Shown piece after piece: positions 17,269 through 26,315 of a stretch of DNA of 64,000 nt. A program made the position numbers and the translations under genes. Origin of the DNA: Cyclobacteriaceae bacterium (GTDB taxonomy: Bacteria > Bacteroidota > Bacteroidia > Cytophagales > Cyclobacteriaceae); contig JAHBUD010000001.1 in NCBI GenBank assembly GCA_019638255.1, forward strand, positions 1,674,001-1,738,000, read 5' to 3'. The first letter of the stretch is position 1; each line of letters opens with the position of its first letter. The notes under the pieces are model-generated. The model had not been told where the DNA came from. It did no database searches and was given only the letters and a program-made list of their open reading frames with translations.

Positions 17269-17299
17269 AAAGCCATCCGCAATTCAGGATGGCTTTTTT
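17269..17299. terminator. Bidirectional terminator between DUF1573 and DUF423 genes
   Basis: AAAGCCATCC (17269-17278) and GGATGGCTTT (17287-17296) form a perfect 10-bp stem with an 8-base loop and a T run. The right arm lies inside the last codons of the convergent DUF423 gene, whose stop is in the loop. Confidence 0.85.
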
Positions 17300-17679
17300 G
17301 TTGAAAGACTTCTCTGGATGCCAATCATCAGGCATAACCAACCGGCCAACATCGAAACACCACCTACGGGTGTAATCATGGCAAAGCCGGTAATATTCGT
17401 GATTGAAAGCAGGTACAGACTTCCACTGAATAAAATTATGCCGATAAAAAACAGCATTGCGGCATAACGAATAAACTTATCATTGAGTTGATTCATTAGC
17501 AAGCCGGTAAAGAGTAGCGCAAGGGCATGAAAAAACTGATACCGCACGGCCAGTTCATAAGTATCAACCCTGCCGGCAGCCGTGAGCATGGGTTTTAATG
17601 CGTGAGCAGCAAACGCACCGAGTGCTACACTTAAAAAGCCCAACAAGGCTCCGATCAGTAATGTGGTTTTGGTGTTCAT
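17284..17679 (-). CDS. DUF423 family membrane protein
   Basis: A 131-residue protein with four predicted helices, matching the small DUF423 (YgdD) family. The first helix ends LSVALGAFAAHALKP, the family's signature; a second motif is YELAVRYQFFHALALLFTGL. Function is unknown. It lies 20 bp downstream of the YggS gene on the same strand. Its C-terminal codons form half of the shared terminator. Confidence 0.88.
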   Translation of the reverse strand: MNTKTTLLIGALLGFLSVALGAFAAHALKPMLTAAGRVDTYELAVRYQFFHALALLFTGLLMNQLNDKFIRYAAMLFFIGIILFSGSLYLLSITNITGFAMITPVGGVSMLAGWLCLMIGIQRSLSTKKPS

Positions 17680-17699
17680 GTAATTTGGCTCTGTTGTGA

Positions 17700-18365
17700 T
17701 TAGTGACGCGCTCCGAAAATTGCTGTGCCAATCCTTACCATTGTACTTCCCTCTTCTACAGCAATCGCATAATCTCCACTCATGCCCATCGATAATTCTT
17801 TCATCGATACGGTTGAGGGCAGCTGTTCATTTTTTAGCTTTTTAAAAAAAGCTCTTAGCGAACGAAATTCCTGACGGATTTTTAGCTGATCATCAGTAAA
17901 CGTGGCCATACCCATCAGACCTGCTATGCTGATGTTGTTTAATGTTTTGAATTCGTAACTGTTTAGTAACGTTAACACTTCCTCTTCCGAAAATCCAAAC
18001 TTTGTTTCTTCGGTAGCGATGTGCAACTGAAGCAAGCAAGGAATAATCCGATTCACTTTTTGAGCCTGCTTATTGATCTCAACCAGTAGTTTCAAGCTGT
18101 CCACCGAATGAATGAGGTGCACAAAGGGAGCTATGTATTTTACTTTATTGGTTTGCAAGTGCCCAATCATGTGCCACTCAATGTCTTTGGGTAGTACATC
18201 ATATTTTTTTTGGAGTTCCTGCGCTTTATTTTCACCAAATGCCCGTTGCCCGGCTTCGTAAGCTTCAAGTATAAGCGCTTCTGGCTGTGTTTTGCTCACG
18301 GCTATCAGCAGGCATCCGGCCGGTAGCGCCTCCCGATATTTCGCTATATTATTTTCAATACTCAT
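17700..18365 (-). CDS. yggS: YggS/PLPBP family pyridoxal phosphate-binding protein
   Basis: A 221-residue PLP-binding TIM-barrel-like protein. LIAVSKTQPEALILEAYEAG carries the Lys that holds PLP, followed by FGENKAQELQKK and WHMIGHLQTNKVKYI; SMGMSGDYAIAVEEGSTMVR is the C-terminal phosphate-binding region. Family members control vitamin B6 and amino acid balance rather than catalyse a reaction. Its start faces the GH3 gene across 51 bp with overlapping promoters. Confidence 0.92.
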   Translation of the reverse strand: MSIENNIAKYREALPAGCLLIAVSKTQPEALILEAYEAGQRAFGENKAQELQKKYDVLPKDIEWHMIGHLQTNKVKYIAPFVHLIHSVDSLKLLVEINKQAQKVNRIIPCLLQLHIATEETKFGFSEEEVLTLLNSYEFKTLNNISIAGLMGMATFTDDQLKIRQEFRSLRAFFKKLKNEQLPSTVSMKELSMGMSGDYAIAVEEGSTMVRIGTAIFGARH

Positions 18366-18369
18366 TCGT

Positions 18370-18397
18370 TATTTTTGACAACGCTGCGGCAAATTTA
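18370..18397. promoter_or_regulatory. Overlapping divergent -7 boxes for yggS (-) and GH3 (+)
   Basis: On the plus strand TATTTTTG (18370-18377) matches TAnnTTTG and would serve the GH3 gene. On the minus strand TAAATTTG (complement of 18390-18397) would serve yggS. They lie 12 bp apart, so the two polymerases would compete. The -33 boxes are not convincing on either strand. Confidence 0.4.
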
Positions 18398-18416
18398 ATC
18401 CTAACTACCGATAAAC

Positions 18417-19973
18417 ATGGCGATACTGGGCACCTTGCTGAAAAAAGGTATACGATTACGGGAAATGATGGAGCAGGAGTACACTGCTCCCTTCGATTTG
18501 CAAAAGAAGGAGTTAAAGGAATTACTGATTGAAGCTGACCAAACAGAGTTTGGAAAATATTATAAGTTTTCAACTATACTCAAGGAATTCAGGAAGGGGG
18601 GCAAAAGCTTTCACAGTGCCTTTCGGTCCACCGTGCCCATCCATACCTATAATAAGATTTACAATGAATGGTGGAGCCAATCGCAGAAGGGGAAAAAAAA
18701 TATTTGCTGGCCCGGCCGGGTAAAATACTTTGCACTCAGTTCAGGAACATCGGAGGCTTCATCCAAGCATATCCCCGTTACCAAGGATATGACCAAGGCT
18801 ATTCAGCGTACCAGCATCCGCCAGATTTTATCTCTTTCCAAATACGATTTGCCGTCTGATTTTTTTACTTCCGGTATATTAATGCTTGGCGGTAGCACGC
18901 ACCTGAATAGAATCGGAAATTATTTCGAGGGTGATCTGAGTGGCATTCAGGCGGCCAAGCTTCCATTCTGGTTTCAGCATTTTTATAAGCCAGGCAAACG
19001 CATAGCTAAAACCCGAAACTGGGATGCTAAACTTGAAGAGATTACCAAAAAGGCTCCGGAGTGGAATATCGGAATTATTGTTGGTGTTCCGGCCTGGCTT
19101 CAAATTCTTATGGAAAAAATTCTGGAATACCATCAGGTAAAAAACATCCATGAGGTTTGGCCAAACCTAAAGGTATACGTGCATGGTGGCGTTTCACTTG
19201 ATCCGTACCGTAAAGGTTTCGAAAAACTGATGGGCAAGCCTATTCACTACATCGAGACCTATTTGGCTTCAGAAGGATTTCTGGCCTATCAGGCTTATCC
19301 TAACAGGCGCTCCATGCGATTGGTACTCAACAATGGCTTGTTTTATGAGTTTGTGCCGTTTGAGGATAAGAATTTCGATGAAGCCGGTGAAGTTAAGCCA
19401 GATGCTGAAACGCTGATGATTGACGAAGTAGAATTGGGAAAGGAATATGCCATCCTGCTTTCCTCCTGTGCCGGTGCCTGGCGCTACCTGATTGGTGACG
19501 TAATTAAATTCGTTTCGCTGGAAGAATCTGAAATTATAATCACAGGTCGTACAAAACACTTTTTGAGCTTGTGTGGCGAACATCTTTCAGTCGACAATAT
19601 GAACAAGGCAATAGAACTTGCCTCAAACGACTTGAATATTGAGGTGCCTGAATTTACTGTAGCGGGCACACCGCATGGTACACTTTTCGCGCACCATTGG
19701 TTTGTAGGAACGGATGATACTGTTGATAGCAATGTGTTGCGGGAGAAGATCGACAATCATTTAAAGGAACTTAATGATGACTACGCGGTTGAGCGAAGTG
19801 CGGCCCTCCGGGATGTTTATGTTGATGTGTTGCCGGTGCACATGTTTTACAACTGGATGAAATCAAAAGGTAAAGTAGGAGGCCAAAATAAATTTCCCCG
19901 GGTTATGAAAAATAACCAGTTGGAAGACTGGAAATCGTTTATTGAGAGTCACACCAATGGACATCATTCTTAA
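18417..19973 (+). CDS. GH3-family acyl-adenylating amide synthetase
   Basis: A 518-residue protein of the GH3 (auxin/jasmonate amido synthetase-like) branch of the ANL superfamily. It has a GH3-type start (FGKYYKFSTI), an ATP-binding Ser/Thr-rich loop (FALSSGTSEASSKHIPVT), and VYVHGGVSLDPYRKGF with HYIETYLASEGFLAYQ in the middle. YLIGDVIKFV and IIITGRTKHFLSLCGEHLS are the later adenylate motifs, with a C-terminal lid. Known plant GH3 enzymes join an acyl acid to an amino acid using ATP. Bacterial members are mostly uncharacterised, so the acid and amine here are unknown. The LysE-type gene overlaps its end by 17 bp. Confidence 0.88.
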   Translation: MAILGTLLKKGIRLREMMEQEYTAPFDLQKKELKELLIEADQTEFGKYYKFSTILKEFRKGGKSFHSAFRSTVPIHTYNKIYNEWWSQSQKGKKNICWPGRVKYFALSSGTSEASSKHIPVTKDMTKAIQRTSIRQILSLSKYDLPSDFFTSGILMLGGSTHLNRIGNYFEGDLSGIQAAKLPFWFQHFYKPGKRIAKTRNWDAKLEEITKKAPEWNIGIIVGVPAWLQILMEKILEYHQVKNIHEVWPNLKVYVHGGVSLDPYRKGFEKLMGKPIHYIETYLASEGFLAYQAYPNRRSMRLVLNNGLFYEFVPFEDKNFDEAGEVKPDAETLMIDEVELGKEYAILLSSCAGAWRYLIGDVIKFVSLEESEIIITGRTKHFLSLCGEHLSVDNMNKAIELASNDLNIEVPEFTVAGTPHGTLFAHHWFVGTDDTVDSNVLREKIDNHLKELNDDYAVERSAALRDVYVDVLPVHMFYNWMKSKGKVGGQNKFPRVMKNNQLEDWKSFIESHTNGHHS

Positions 19974-20589
19974 GGGCATTGTCTCCGGTCTTGTTTTAGC
20001 GTTGCTGATCGGTCCTGTTTTTTTTACCATTCTACAAACCAGTGTTGAGCGGGGTTTTTGGAGTGGCGTATGGGTAGCTACCGGTGTTTCATTAAGTGAT
20101 GCTTCCTATATTTTTCTGGCCTACCTGGGGTTATCACAGGCCTTTAGCAATCCTGAAACACAGGTTTATATGGCTTATGTTGGTGGAGTAATTCTAATTG
20201 GTTTTGGTGCTTACTACTTGTTTGTTAAAAGTCGCAAGCTCCTTGATTTTAAATCCATCAATATAAAAGCCCGAAGCCCGCTGCGGTTGGCAGCAAAAGG
20301 TTTTATTATAAATGGCCTTAGTCCGATGGTGCTGATTTTTTGGATTGGTACGGTGAGCGTTGTTACAACCGATTTCGGTTATACATCACGTTACCAGGTG
20401 TCACTTTTTTTTATTGCTATTGTGGCCACAGTTTTTGTAACCGATGTAATCAAAGCCAAATTGGCGGATAAACTTCGTGTAGTGCTAACGCCCCGCCTGG
20501 TACGGATGATGAATATTTTTTTGGGAATTGTTATGGCCTTTTTTGGGTGCCGGCTTATCTTTTTTGCCGATACCTTTAATGGCCACTAA
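19957..20589 (+). CDS. LysE-family amino acid exporter
   Basis: About 210 residues from the ATG at 19957. A start at 19942 would add five residues; the shorter one gives a standard N-terminus before the first helix. The LysE/RhtB fold is clear: GLVLALLIGPVFFTILQTSVERGFWSG, then a series of helices with YVGGVILIGFGAYYLF and GFIINGLSPMVLIFWIGTV. Family members export amino acids or derivatives using proton exchange. The start lies 17 bp inside the GH3 gene, so the two are translationally coupled. Confidence 0.85.
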   Translation: MDIILKGIVSGLVLALLIGPVFFTILQTSVERGFWSGVWVATGVSLSDASYIFLAYLGLSQAFSNPETQVYMAYVGGVILIGFGAYYLFVKSRKLLDFKSINIKARSPLRLAAKGFIINGLSPMVLIFWIGTVSVVTTDFGYTSRYQVSLFFIAIVATVFVTDVIKAKLADKLRVVLTPRLVRMMNIFLGIVMAFFGCRLIFFADTFNGH

Positions 20590-20600
20590 ACCGGCTTGCG

Positions 20601-21653
20601 TTAATCCTGCAAAACGTTGCTGATAAATGTTGACTTGGTGAACAGCCATAGCAACAACAGTACAATTCCCCAGGTTAAGTAATGTTGGTAATAATCGGCC
20701 GTATCCTTAAACCGGGTTTCCTTGATTTCAGCTTTCTCGTATTGATCGATTGTATCGAATACACGTTCCAGTGCACGGTTATCGCTTACCCTGAAAAACT
20801 CACCTCCGCCAATGCTGGCAATTTTACGCATGGTAGTTTCATCAACGGTATTGTCGATCATATTAGGCCTGCCGAAAAAATCTTTGCCATAGGGCACCAT
20901 GCCTTCTTTACCAATAATGATGGTATAGATTTTTGTTCCAAAGGCAGATGCCAGTTCGGCCGCTGTTATCGGGTCGATGTTACCTGCGGTATTGTCACCA
21001 TCACTTAACAGGATGGCTACTTTTGATTTGGAGTCGGATTCGCGCATGCGATTGGTAACAACGCCCAATGCGCTTCCTATGGCGGTGCCTCGGTTGTCGA
21101 TCATTGAAAAGTCGATTTCTTTTATGTACGACCTCAGCAGGTTGTAATCCGTTGTAAGCGGAGCGAGAGAAAAAGCATCACCTGAAAAAACAACCAACCC
21201 AATGCGATCCTGTAATCGTCCGTCTATAAAATCGATGGCAACATTTTTAGCGGCCTCCAGTCGGTTCGGCTCAAAGTCGGATATCTGCATGGATTGCGAA
21301 ATGTCTATCGCAATCATAATGTCAATACCTTCTGTCCATTCGTCAACTTTTTCATTCGTCTTTTGGGGCCTTGCCAATGCAACCAGTAGCAGCATAAGCA
21401 CCAACATGATCAGAAAATCTGGAATTAGTCTTAACAAGGTAAGTGCCGAAGATTGTAGATCGCGTTGAGCGAGTGCCACCGGTAACTTTTGATTGAACCA
21501 ATAGCGCCACATCCATCGGATTAAAATCAACACGGGTACGAGCGGTATGGCATACAGGAAGATGGGATGCTCCCAGGTAAATGATTGGAGCGTTGATGGA
21601 CTAAACCAATCAAGCGAGAGCCAGAAGTCTGTTGTACTGATTTCCTTATCCAT
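20601..21653 (-). CDS. VWA domain membrane protein (BatA-like)
   Basis: A 350-residue protein with an N-terminal pair of helices (HPIFLYAIPLVPVLILIRWMW and LIMLVLMLLLVALARP), a von Willebrand A domain and a C-terminal helix. The MIDAS motif DISQS is in IMIAIDISQSMQ at about residue 117, with the later Thr and Asp sites in GTAIGSALGV and ILLSDGDNTAG. In Bacteroidota aerotolerance operons BatA-type proteins are membrane-bound and probably work with a MoxR ATPase. Its start overlaps the end of the BatD-like gene by 8 bp. Confidence 0.87.
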   Translation of the reverse strand: MDKEISTTDFWLSLDWFSPSTLQSFTWEHPIFLYAIPLVPVLILIRWMWRYWFNQKLPVALAQRDLQSSALTLLRLIPDFLIMLVLMLLLVALARPQKTNEKVDEWTEGIDIMIAIDISQSMQISDFEPNRLEAAKNVAIDFIDGRLQDRIGLVVFSGDAFSLAPLTTDYNLLRSYIKEIDFSMIDNRGTAIGSALGVVTNRMRESDSKSKVAILLSDGDNTAGNIDPITAAELASAFGTKIYTIIIGKEGMVPYGKDFFGRPNMIDNTVDETTMRKIASIGGGEFFRVSDNRALERVFDTIDQYEKAEIKETRFKDTADYYQHYLTWGIVLLLLWLFTKSTFISNVLQD

Positions 21654-22560
21654 GGTTCAGTCCCTCCAGTTTTCTGGTAAAACGAGTTTCAGCAACTTGC
21701 TGCAGGTTGGTAAGTGCATCAATAATGTTGGCAGAGCTTCCATAAATGGCCCGATCCAGTTCCTGCAAGCTCTTGCCAAGTTGCTCATCCTGTTCAAGCG
21801 CTATGGTTTCACGGGTGGTTAACTTAGTAAAGGGCTTGCCCTCCAACTTTTCCAGGTATTTTTTCCAGGTAGAAAGGGTTTCTTCAGTTTGGCTAGCATT
21901 AAATTGTTGTTGGATCGACCGCATTCTTAAACCAAAATCGGTTAAAAAGCGAGCGTGATTCTTTTTGAGTTTTTTAATCTGCAGGTACCTTTTGATCCGC
22001 TTACCGAAAGCAATCCAGGTAACCAGGGTTGCCACCAATAGCACTCCAATGGTTATCAGTAAAATAGGATAGTTCAACAAAAGGGAAACGCGCTGGTAAG
22101 CTGTATTGGTTAATAAGGGTAGATCGGGTAGACTGACTGTATCGGATATGGGTTCTTTTATGAGCGTAGCCAACACGATGCTATCGCGTAAAGGAACGTA
22201 CTGTGTGCAATCACGTTGGTTCACTAAATACACCGGCAGCGTGAGGTACTGAATGTCATCCACTTCAAACGTCACAAGTTCGTACACCACACTGTCGTAG
22301 CTGATTCCTTGTAAGGTTATAGTAGGCTGATATTTTTTGCGTTGAAATTCAAAAGGATCAAATGAATAGACCGAATCGGGAAATAGTAGGGTGAAGTGGC
22401 TGGGATATTGTGCTGTTAAATAGTACGATACAGGATCGCCAATGCGTATCGTATCCTGAACAAATCCTCCGCGTACCTGAACCTGGGCCAATGCATGGCT
22501 AACGCCTACAGATAACAACAGTAAAAAAAGATTCTTCAAGTTATTCCTCCTCCACATCAT
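21646..22560 (-). CDS. Membrane protein of the aerotolerance/MoxR cluster (BatD/DUF4381-like)
   Basis: A 304-residue protein with a signal peptide (FLLLLLSVGVSHALAQ), a periplasmic beta domain of about 140 residues, one central membrane helix (ILLITIGVLLVATLVTWIAF) and a cytoplasmic helical C-terminus. BatD-type proteins in these clusters have this layout. It lies 7 bp downstream of the DUF58 gene and overlaps the BatA-like gene by 8 bp. The annotated start has two Met codons (22560 and 22557); either is possible. Confidence 0.75.
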   Translation of the reverse strand: MMWRRNNLKNLFLLLLSVGVSHALAQVQVRGGFVQDTIRIGDPVSYYLTAQYPSHFTLLFPDSVYSFDPFEFQRKKYQPTITLQGISYDSVVYELVTFEVDDIQYLTLPVYLVNQRDCTQYVPLRDSIVLATLIKEPISDTVSLPDLPLLTNTAYQRVSLLLNYPILLITIGVLLVATLVTWIAFGKRIKRYLQIKKLKKNHARFLTDFGLRMRSIQQQFNASQTEETLSTWKKYLEKLEGKPFTKLTTRETIALEQDEQLGKSLQELDRAIYGSSANIIDALTNLQQVAETRFTRKLEGLNHG

Positions 22561-22567
22561 CTTCCGG

Positions 22568-23446
22568 TTACGTTGTTTTTACAGATCGGTTCCTGATTTT
22601 AAACAAGCGAAGCAGTGCTGGCACATAGTCATCATCCGTATCCAGCGAAATAAAGTTAATCTGATGTTTCTTGCAGAATGAATTCAATGCTGCTTTTCTG
22701 TCGGTAAGCTTATCGCTGATCTTCTTACGAAAATCTCCGAAGGAAGTGTTGATCCACAAGGTTTTTCCTGATTCTTTATCTTCCACAGGAATAATGCCCA
22801 GCTTCGGCAGCCTTGTTTCGCGCTTATCGCTGATGTGTACAATGACCAGATCATGCCTGCGGGCCAGCGCTTTCAGATTATGTTCGTACGATTCATCAAT
22901 AAAATCGGAAATAAGTATAATAACACTTCTGCGTTTGATGGTATTCAGCGCGAATGCCATTGCCTTGTTCAGATCGGTTTTTTTCGATTGTGCTTTAAGC
23001 GATACGATGCCATGAATAATCTGATAAGCCTGCGAAACCCCTTTGGTGGGTTTTATGTAAAGCTCGCGCTGATCAGAATAACAGATTAAGCCAACATGGC
23101 TTGACTCCTTCACAGCCGACAGGGCCAGCACACCACAAATCTCTTTGCCAATATCGGATTTGGTTTTGCCGGCTGAGCCAATTTCTTGCGAAGCGCTCAC
23201 ATCCATGATAAAGAAAACGGTTTGCTCCTTTTCTTCCCGAAACGTTTTCACGTATGTGCCGTGCCCCTTGGCCGAAACATTCCAATCGATGGTGCGGATA
23301 TCATCTCCATATTGGTAGGGTCTCACATCATCAAATTCGAGCCCGGTTCCTTTAAAAACCGAGTGAAAATCACCCTGCATCTGGCTGTTGATAGCCTTCC
23401 GTATCTGAATTTCGTATTTCCGTAACTTTTTTAAAAGCTCTTTCAC
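22568..23446 (-). CDS. DUF58 domain protein
   Basis: A 292-residue protein of the DUF58 family, a VWA-like fold. It has the family signature DDIRTIDWNVSAKGHGTYVK at about 47-66, then TVFFIMDVSASQEIG with a degenerate metal site and VIILISDFIDESY. DUF58 proteins are usually next to a MoxR AAA+ ATPase. Here it is first of three genes (DUF58, BatD-like, BatA-like) and no MoxR gene is in the window on either side. A -7 box is at 23479-23486. Confidence 0.88.
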   Translation of the reverse strand: MKELLKKLRKYEIQIRKAINSQMQGDFHSVFKGTGLEFDDVRPYQYGDDIRTIDWNVSAKGHGTYVKTFREEKEQTVFFIMDVSASQEIGSAGKTKSDIGKEICGVLALSAVKESSHVGLICYSDQRELYIKPTKGVSQAYQIIHGIVSLKAQSKKTDLNKAMAFALNTIKRRSVIILISDFIDESYEHNLKALARRHDLVIVHISDKRETRLPKLGIIPVEDKESGKTLWINTSFGDFRKKISDKLTDRKAALNSFCKKHQINFISLDTDDDYVPALLRLFKIRNRSVKTT

Positions 23447-23478
23447 GTCCTGGAAATGCTGGTTTGATTTTTGAGTTC

Positions 23479-23486
23479 CAAAAATA
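23479..23486 (-). promoter_or_regulatory. Candidate -7 box for the DUF58-BatD-BatA unit
   Basis: TATTTTTG on the minus strand (plus CAAAAATA) matches TAnnTTTG and lies 33-40 bp upstream of the DUF58 start at 23446. No clear -33 TTTG is present. Confidence 0.35.
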
Positions 23487-23550
23487 ATTAAATGTGACTA
23501 CTTTGCTCACGATGAAAAGAATTGAGGTTGAATTAAGTTATACACGGATC

Positions 23551-23919
23551 ATGTGGCGGATTTTCATCCTGTTGGTTATTATGGGGGGCTTTTTAGGATG
23601 TAACCGTGAGGCCAAACCAAAAGACGTGTTGCCTGAGGCAGAAATGGTTAAGGTGATTATTCAGCTTCACCTAGCCGAAGAAAAGATGGCACGATTGAAC
23701 GTTAGCTATGATTCCATGAATAAACTGATGCCTTATTTACGCGACTACATCTTGGAGCAAGTAGGCACCCGGGACTCACTCTTTAAAAAATCGATGGAGT
23801 ATTATATGGCTCATCCTAAGCGAATGGAGTATATTTATACAGCCGTTGTAGATTCACTTAGTTTACAGGAACAGGTATTGTCCAAAGAGCGCACCGATCC
23901 TCATGCCCTTCCCCAATGA
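23551..23919 (+). CDS. DUF4296 lipoprotein
   Basis: About 122 residues from the ATG at 23551, which gives a lipoprotein signal MWRIFILLVIMGGFLGC. An ATG at 23512 or a frame from 23494 would add non-signal residues. The domain is DUF4296, seen mainly in Bacteroidota: LPEAEMVKVIIQLHLAEEKM, then a helix with YDSMNKLMPYLRDYILEQ and YYMAHPKRMEYIYTAVVDSL. Function unknown, probably an inner-leaflet outer-membrane lipoprotein. The mutS2 start overlaps its end by 17 bp. Confidence 0.78.
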   Translation: MWRIFILLVIMGGFLGCNREAKPKDVLPEAEMVKVIIQLHLAEEKMARLNVSYDSMNKLMPYLRDYILEQVGTRDSLFKKSMEYYMAHPKRMEYIYTAVVDSLSLQEQVLSKERTDPHALPQ

Positions 23920-26272
23920 TGTTGAAATTAAGCTAGGTTTTGATCAAATCCGGTCAAAGCTTAAGTCGCTTTCGCTTTCTGCTCTTGGTTCCCACCGGGT
24001 TGGGTTGATGTCTTTTTTGAACGATTATGAGACAATTGTTCTTCAACTCCAGCAGGTACATGAGTTCAAGGAACTTTTGGATCGATCGGAGACATTTCCA
24101 TCCAATCATTACATCGATCCCGAATCTTTTTTTCAGCGCGCATCCTTAGCGGGTAATTACCTTGATGCACCGGATTTTCTTCAGCTTGCCTATTCCTTGC
24201 AAACCATTTTAGCGGTTCGCGATTACCTGGTTAAGAATAAGGAGTACTTCCCTGTGCTTTATGAGCTCACTGTGCCCGTGGGGATTACCGGAGCATTTGC
24301 CAAGCAGATTCAACAGGTTATTGATGAATCGGCTCAGGTTCGTGATTCAGCGAGCAGTGAGCTGGCCCGGTTACGAAGAAAGTTGCGCGATGAGCAAAGT
24401 CGTTCACGAAAACTGATCGATCAGATTTATCGCCATGCCATCGCACAGCAGTGGGTGCCGGATGGTGCATTGCCCTCCATTCGGGGCGGACGCTTGGTAA
24501 TACCTGTGCTGGCAGAGAATAAGCGAAAACTAAAGGGATTCATTCAGGATGAGTCAGCAACCGGTCAGACCGTTTACATTGAACCTGCCGAAGTGCTGGA
24601 GATAAACAACGAGATCCGCGATTTGGAACATGCTGAACGAAGGGAAGTAATCCGGATATTGATTGAATTAACTGACAGGTTGCGCGAAGAATTGCCCGTG
24701 ATGCACACGGCATTCAGTTTTTTGGGCACAATTGATTTCATTCGCGCCAAAGCCTTGCTCGCCATTGAACTCGATGCGGTGCTTCCGCAAGTTGATTCAA
24801 AGCCTGCCATAAAGTGGATGAATGCCCGCCACCCATTACTCTACCTCAACTTGAAAGGAAAACGCCAGCTTGTTCCGATGACCATTGACTTAACGGATAC
24901 CGAAAGATTTTTGCTTGTGTCCGGGCCGAATGCCGGTGGAAAATCCGTTTGCCTTAAAACCGTTGGCTTGTTGCAATTTATGTTGCAATGCGGATTATTA
25001 ATTCCCTTATCTCCCGACTCGAACACCGGCATATTCCGCGACCTGTTCATCGACATCGGTGATCAGCAATCCATTGAAAACGACTTGAGCACGTACAGTA
25101 GTCATTTAAAAAATATGGCGCACTTCCTTCAATATGGCAATGGAAATACGCTGGTGCTGTTGGATGAATTGGGGGCTGGCACCGATCCGAATTTTGGTGG
25201 CGCTATTGCCCAAGCTATCCTGCAAGCCTTGCTGAAACGAGGGGTGTGGGGTGTGGCTACAACACATTATTATAATCTGAAGTTATTTGCCGGTCAGCAA
25301 CCGGGTATCCGCAATGGAGCCATGCGTTTTGATGAGGCGAATATGGTTCCGTTGTTTCAACTTGATATCGGAAAACCCGGGAGTTCATTTGCCCTGGAGA
25401 TTGCACAGAAAACCGGCTTGCCAACTGACTTGCTTAACGTGGCCGGTGAGCTTGCCGGAAGTGAGTTGGTTGGCTTTGAAACGATGATCAGGGATATGGA
25501 GCGGGCGCGAACAGCCTTGTCCGAAAGCGAAAAAGAGCTTAAGCGAAAGGATGAGGAACTGAAAGCACAGTTGAGGAAGTACAACGCTATTACTACTGAA
25601 CTGGAAACAAAGAAAAAGCAGATTCTTGATAAGGCTAAGCAGGAGGCAAATAACCTGTTGGCTGAAACCAATCGTGAGATAGAGAAAACCATTCGCCACA
25701 TCCGTGAAAACCAGGCCCAGAAACAGGAAACATCGCGGGTACGAAAAAACCTGAACGAACTTTCAAAAAAGATACGTTCACAACCGGAAATTCAAAAGGT
25801 AAAAACTTCAGGTGTAGTAAAGCCGGGTGAACGTGTACGGATTATCGGGCAGGATGGAAGTGGGGTAGTGTTGTCAGTAACGGGTAAGAATGCCATTGTG
25901 CAGTTTGGTGAATTTAAATCCACTGTTGCAATGAGCAAACTTGTGCATGCATCAGGAACAAAAGCTGAGCCAGTTGTTACGCGCAGTAAAAGTTCAACAG
26001 GGCTAAGCCTTCATGAAAAACGGGCCGGATACAATCCCTTGTTAGATGTGCGCGGTAAACGGGCAGAAGAAGTAACTGCATTGCTGGATCAATTCATGGA
26101 TACCGCTGTATTACTGAGTCAGGCTGAGGTTAAAATCTTACACGGCAAGGGCGAAGGTGTACTTCGTAAAATTATCCGCGATCAATTAAAGAAAAACAAG
26201 CATGTGGCATCGGTTGCCGATGAACATGTGGAGCGTGGCGGGGACGGGATTACTGTAGTAGTGTTGAAATAA
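23903..26272 (+). CDS. mutS2: Endonuclease MutS2
   Basis: A 789-residue protein with the MutS2 order: core helical domains, an ABC-type ATPase (Walker A GPNAGGKSV near 345, Walker B TLVLLDELGAGTDP near 425, TTHYYNLK), a long coiled coil (about 535-640), a KOW-like linker (KPGERVRIIGQDGSG), and a C-terminal Smr domain with LLDVRGKRAEEV and ILHGKGEGVLRKIIR. The Smr domain nicks branched DNA or RNA and limits recombination or rescues collided ribosomes. The start overlaps the DUF4296 gene, and a strong terminator follows immediately at 26271. Confidence 0.93.
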   Translation: MPFPNDVEIKLGFDQIRSKLKSLSLSALGSHRVGLMSFLNDYETIVLQLQQVHEFKELLDRSETFPSNHYIDPESFFQRASLAGNYLDAPDFLQLAYSLQTILAVRDYLVKNKEYFPVLYELTVPVGITGAFAKQIQQVIDESAQVRDSASSELARLRRKLRDEQSRSRKLIDQIYRHAIAQQWVPDGALPSIRGGRLVIPVLAENKRKLKGFIQDESATGQTVYIEPAEVLEINNEIRDLEHAERREVIRILIELTDRLREELPVMHTAFSFLGTIDFIRAKALLAIELDAVLPQVDSKPAIKWMNARHPLLYLNLKGKRQLVPMTIDLTDTERFLLVSGPNAGGKSVCLKTVGLLQFMLQCGLLIPLSPDSNTGIFRDLFIDIGDQQSIENDLSTYSSHLKNMAHFLQYGNGNTLVLLDELGAGTDPNFGGAIAQAILQALLKRGVWGVATTHYYNLKLFAGQQPGIRNGAMRFDEANMVPLFQLDIGKPGSSFALEIAQKTGLPTDLLNVAGELAGSELVGFETMIRDMERARTALSESEKELKRKDEELKAQLRKYNAITTELETKKKQILDKAKQEANNLLAETNREIEKTIRHIRENQAQKQETSRVRKNLNELSKKIRSQPEIQKVKTSGVVKPGERVRIIGQDGSGVVLSVTGKNAIVQFGEFKSTVAMSKLVHASGTKAEPVVTRSKSSTGLSLHEKRAGYNPLLDVRGKRAEEVTALLDQFMDTAVLLSQAEVKILHGKGEGVLRKIIRDQLKKNKHVASVADEHVERGGDGITVVVLK

Positions 26273-26299
26273 AAAAGGCCCCGTTTGGAGGCCTTTTTT
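26271..26299. terminator. Bidirectional rho-independent terminator after mutS2
   Basis: AAAAAAGGCC at 26271-26280 pairs perfectly with GGCCTTTTTT at 26290-26299 around a 9-base loop. The stem starts in the last base pair of the mutS2 stop. It also serves the convergent lipoprotein gene at 26316. Confidence 0.92.
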
Positions 26300-26315
26300 G
26301 AAATGAAATTTCTTC

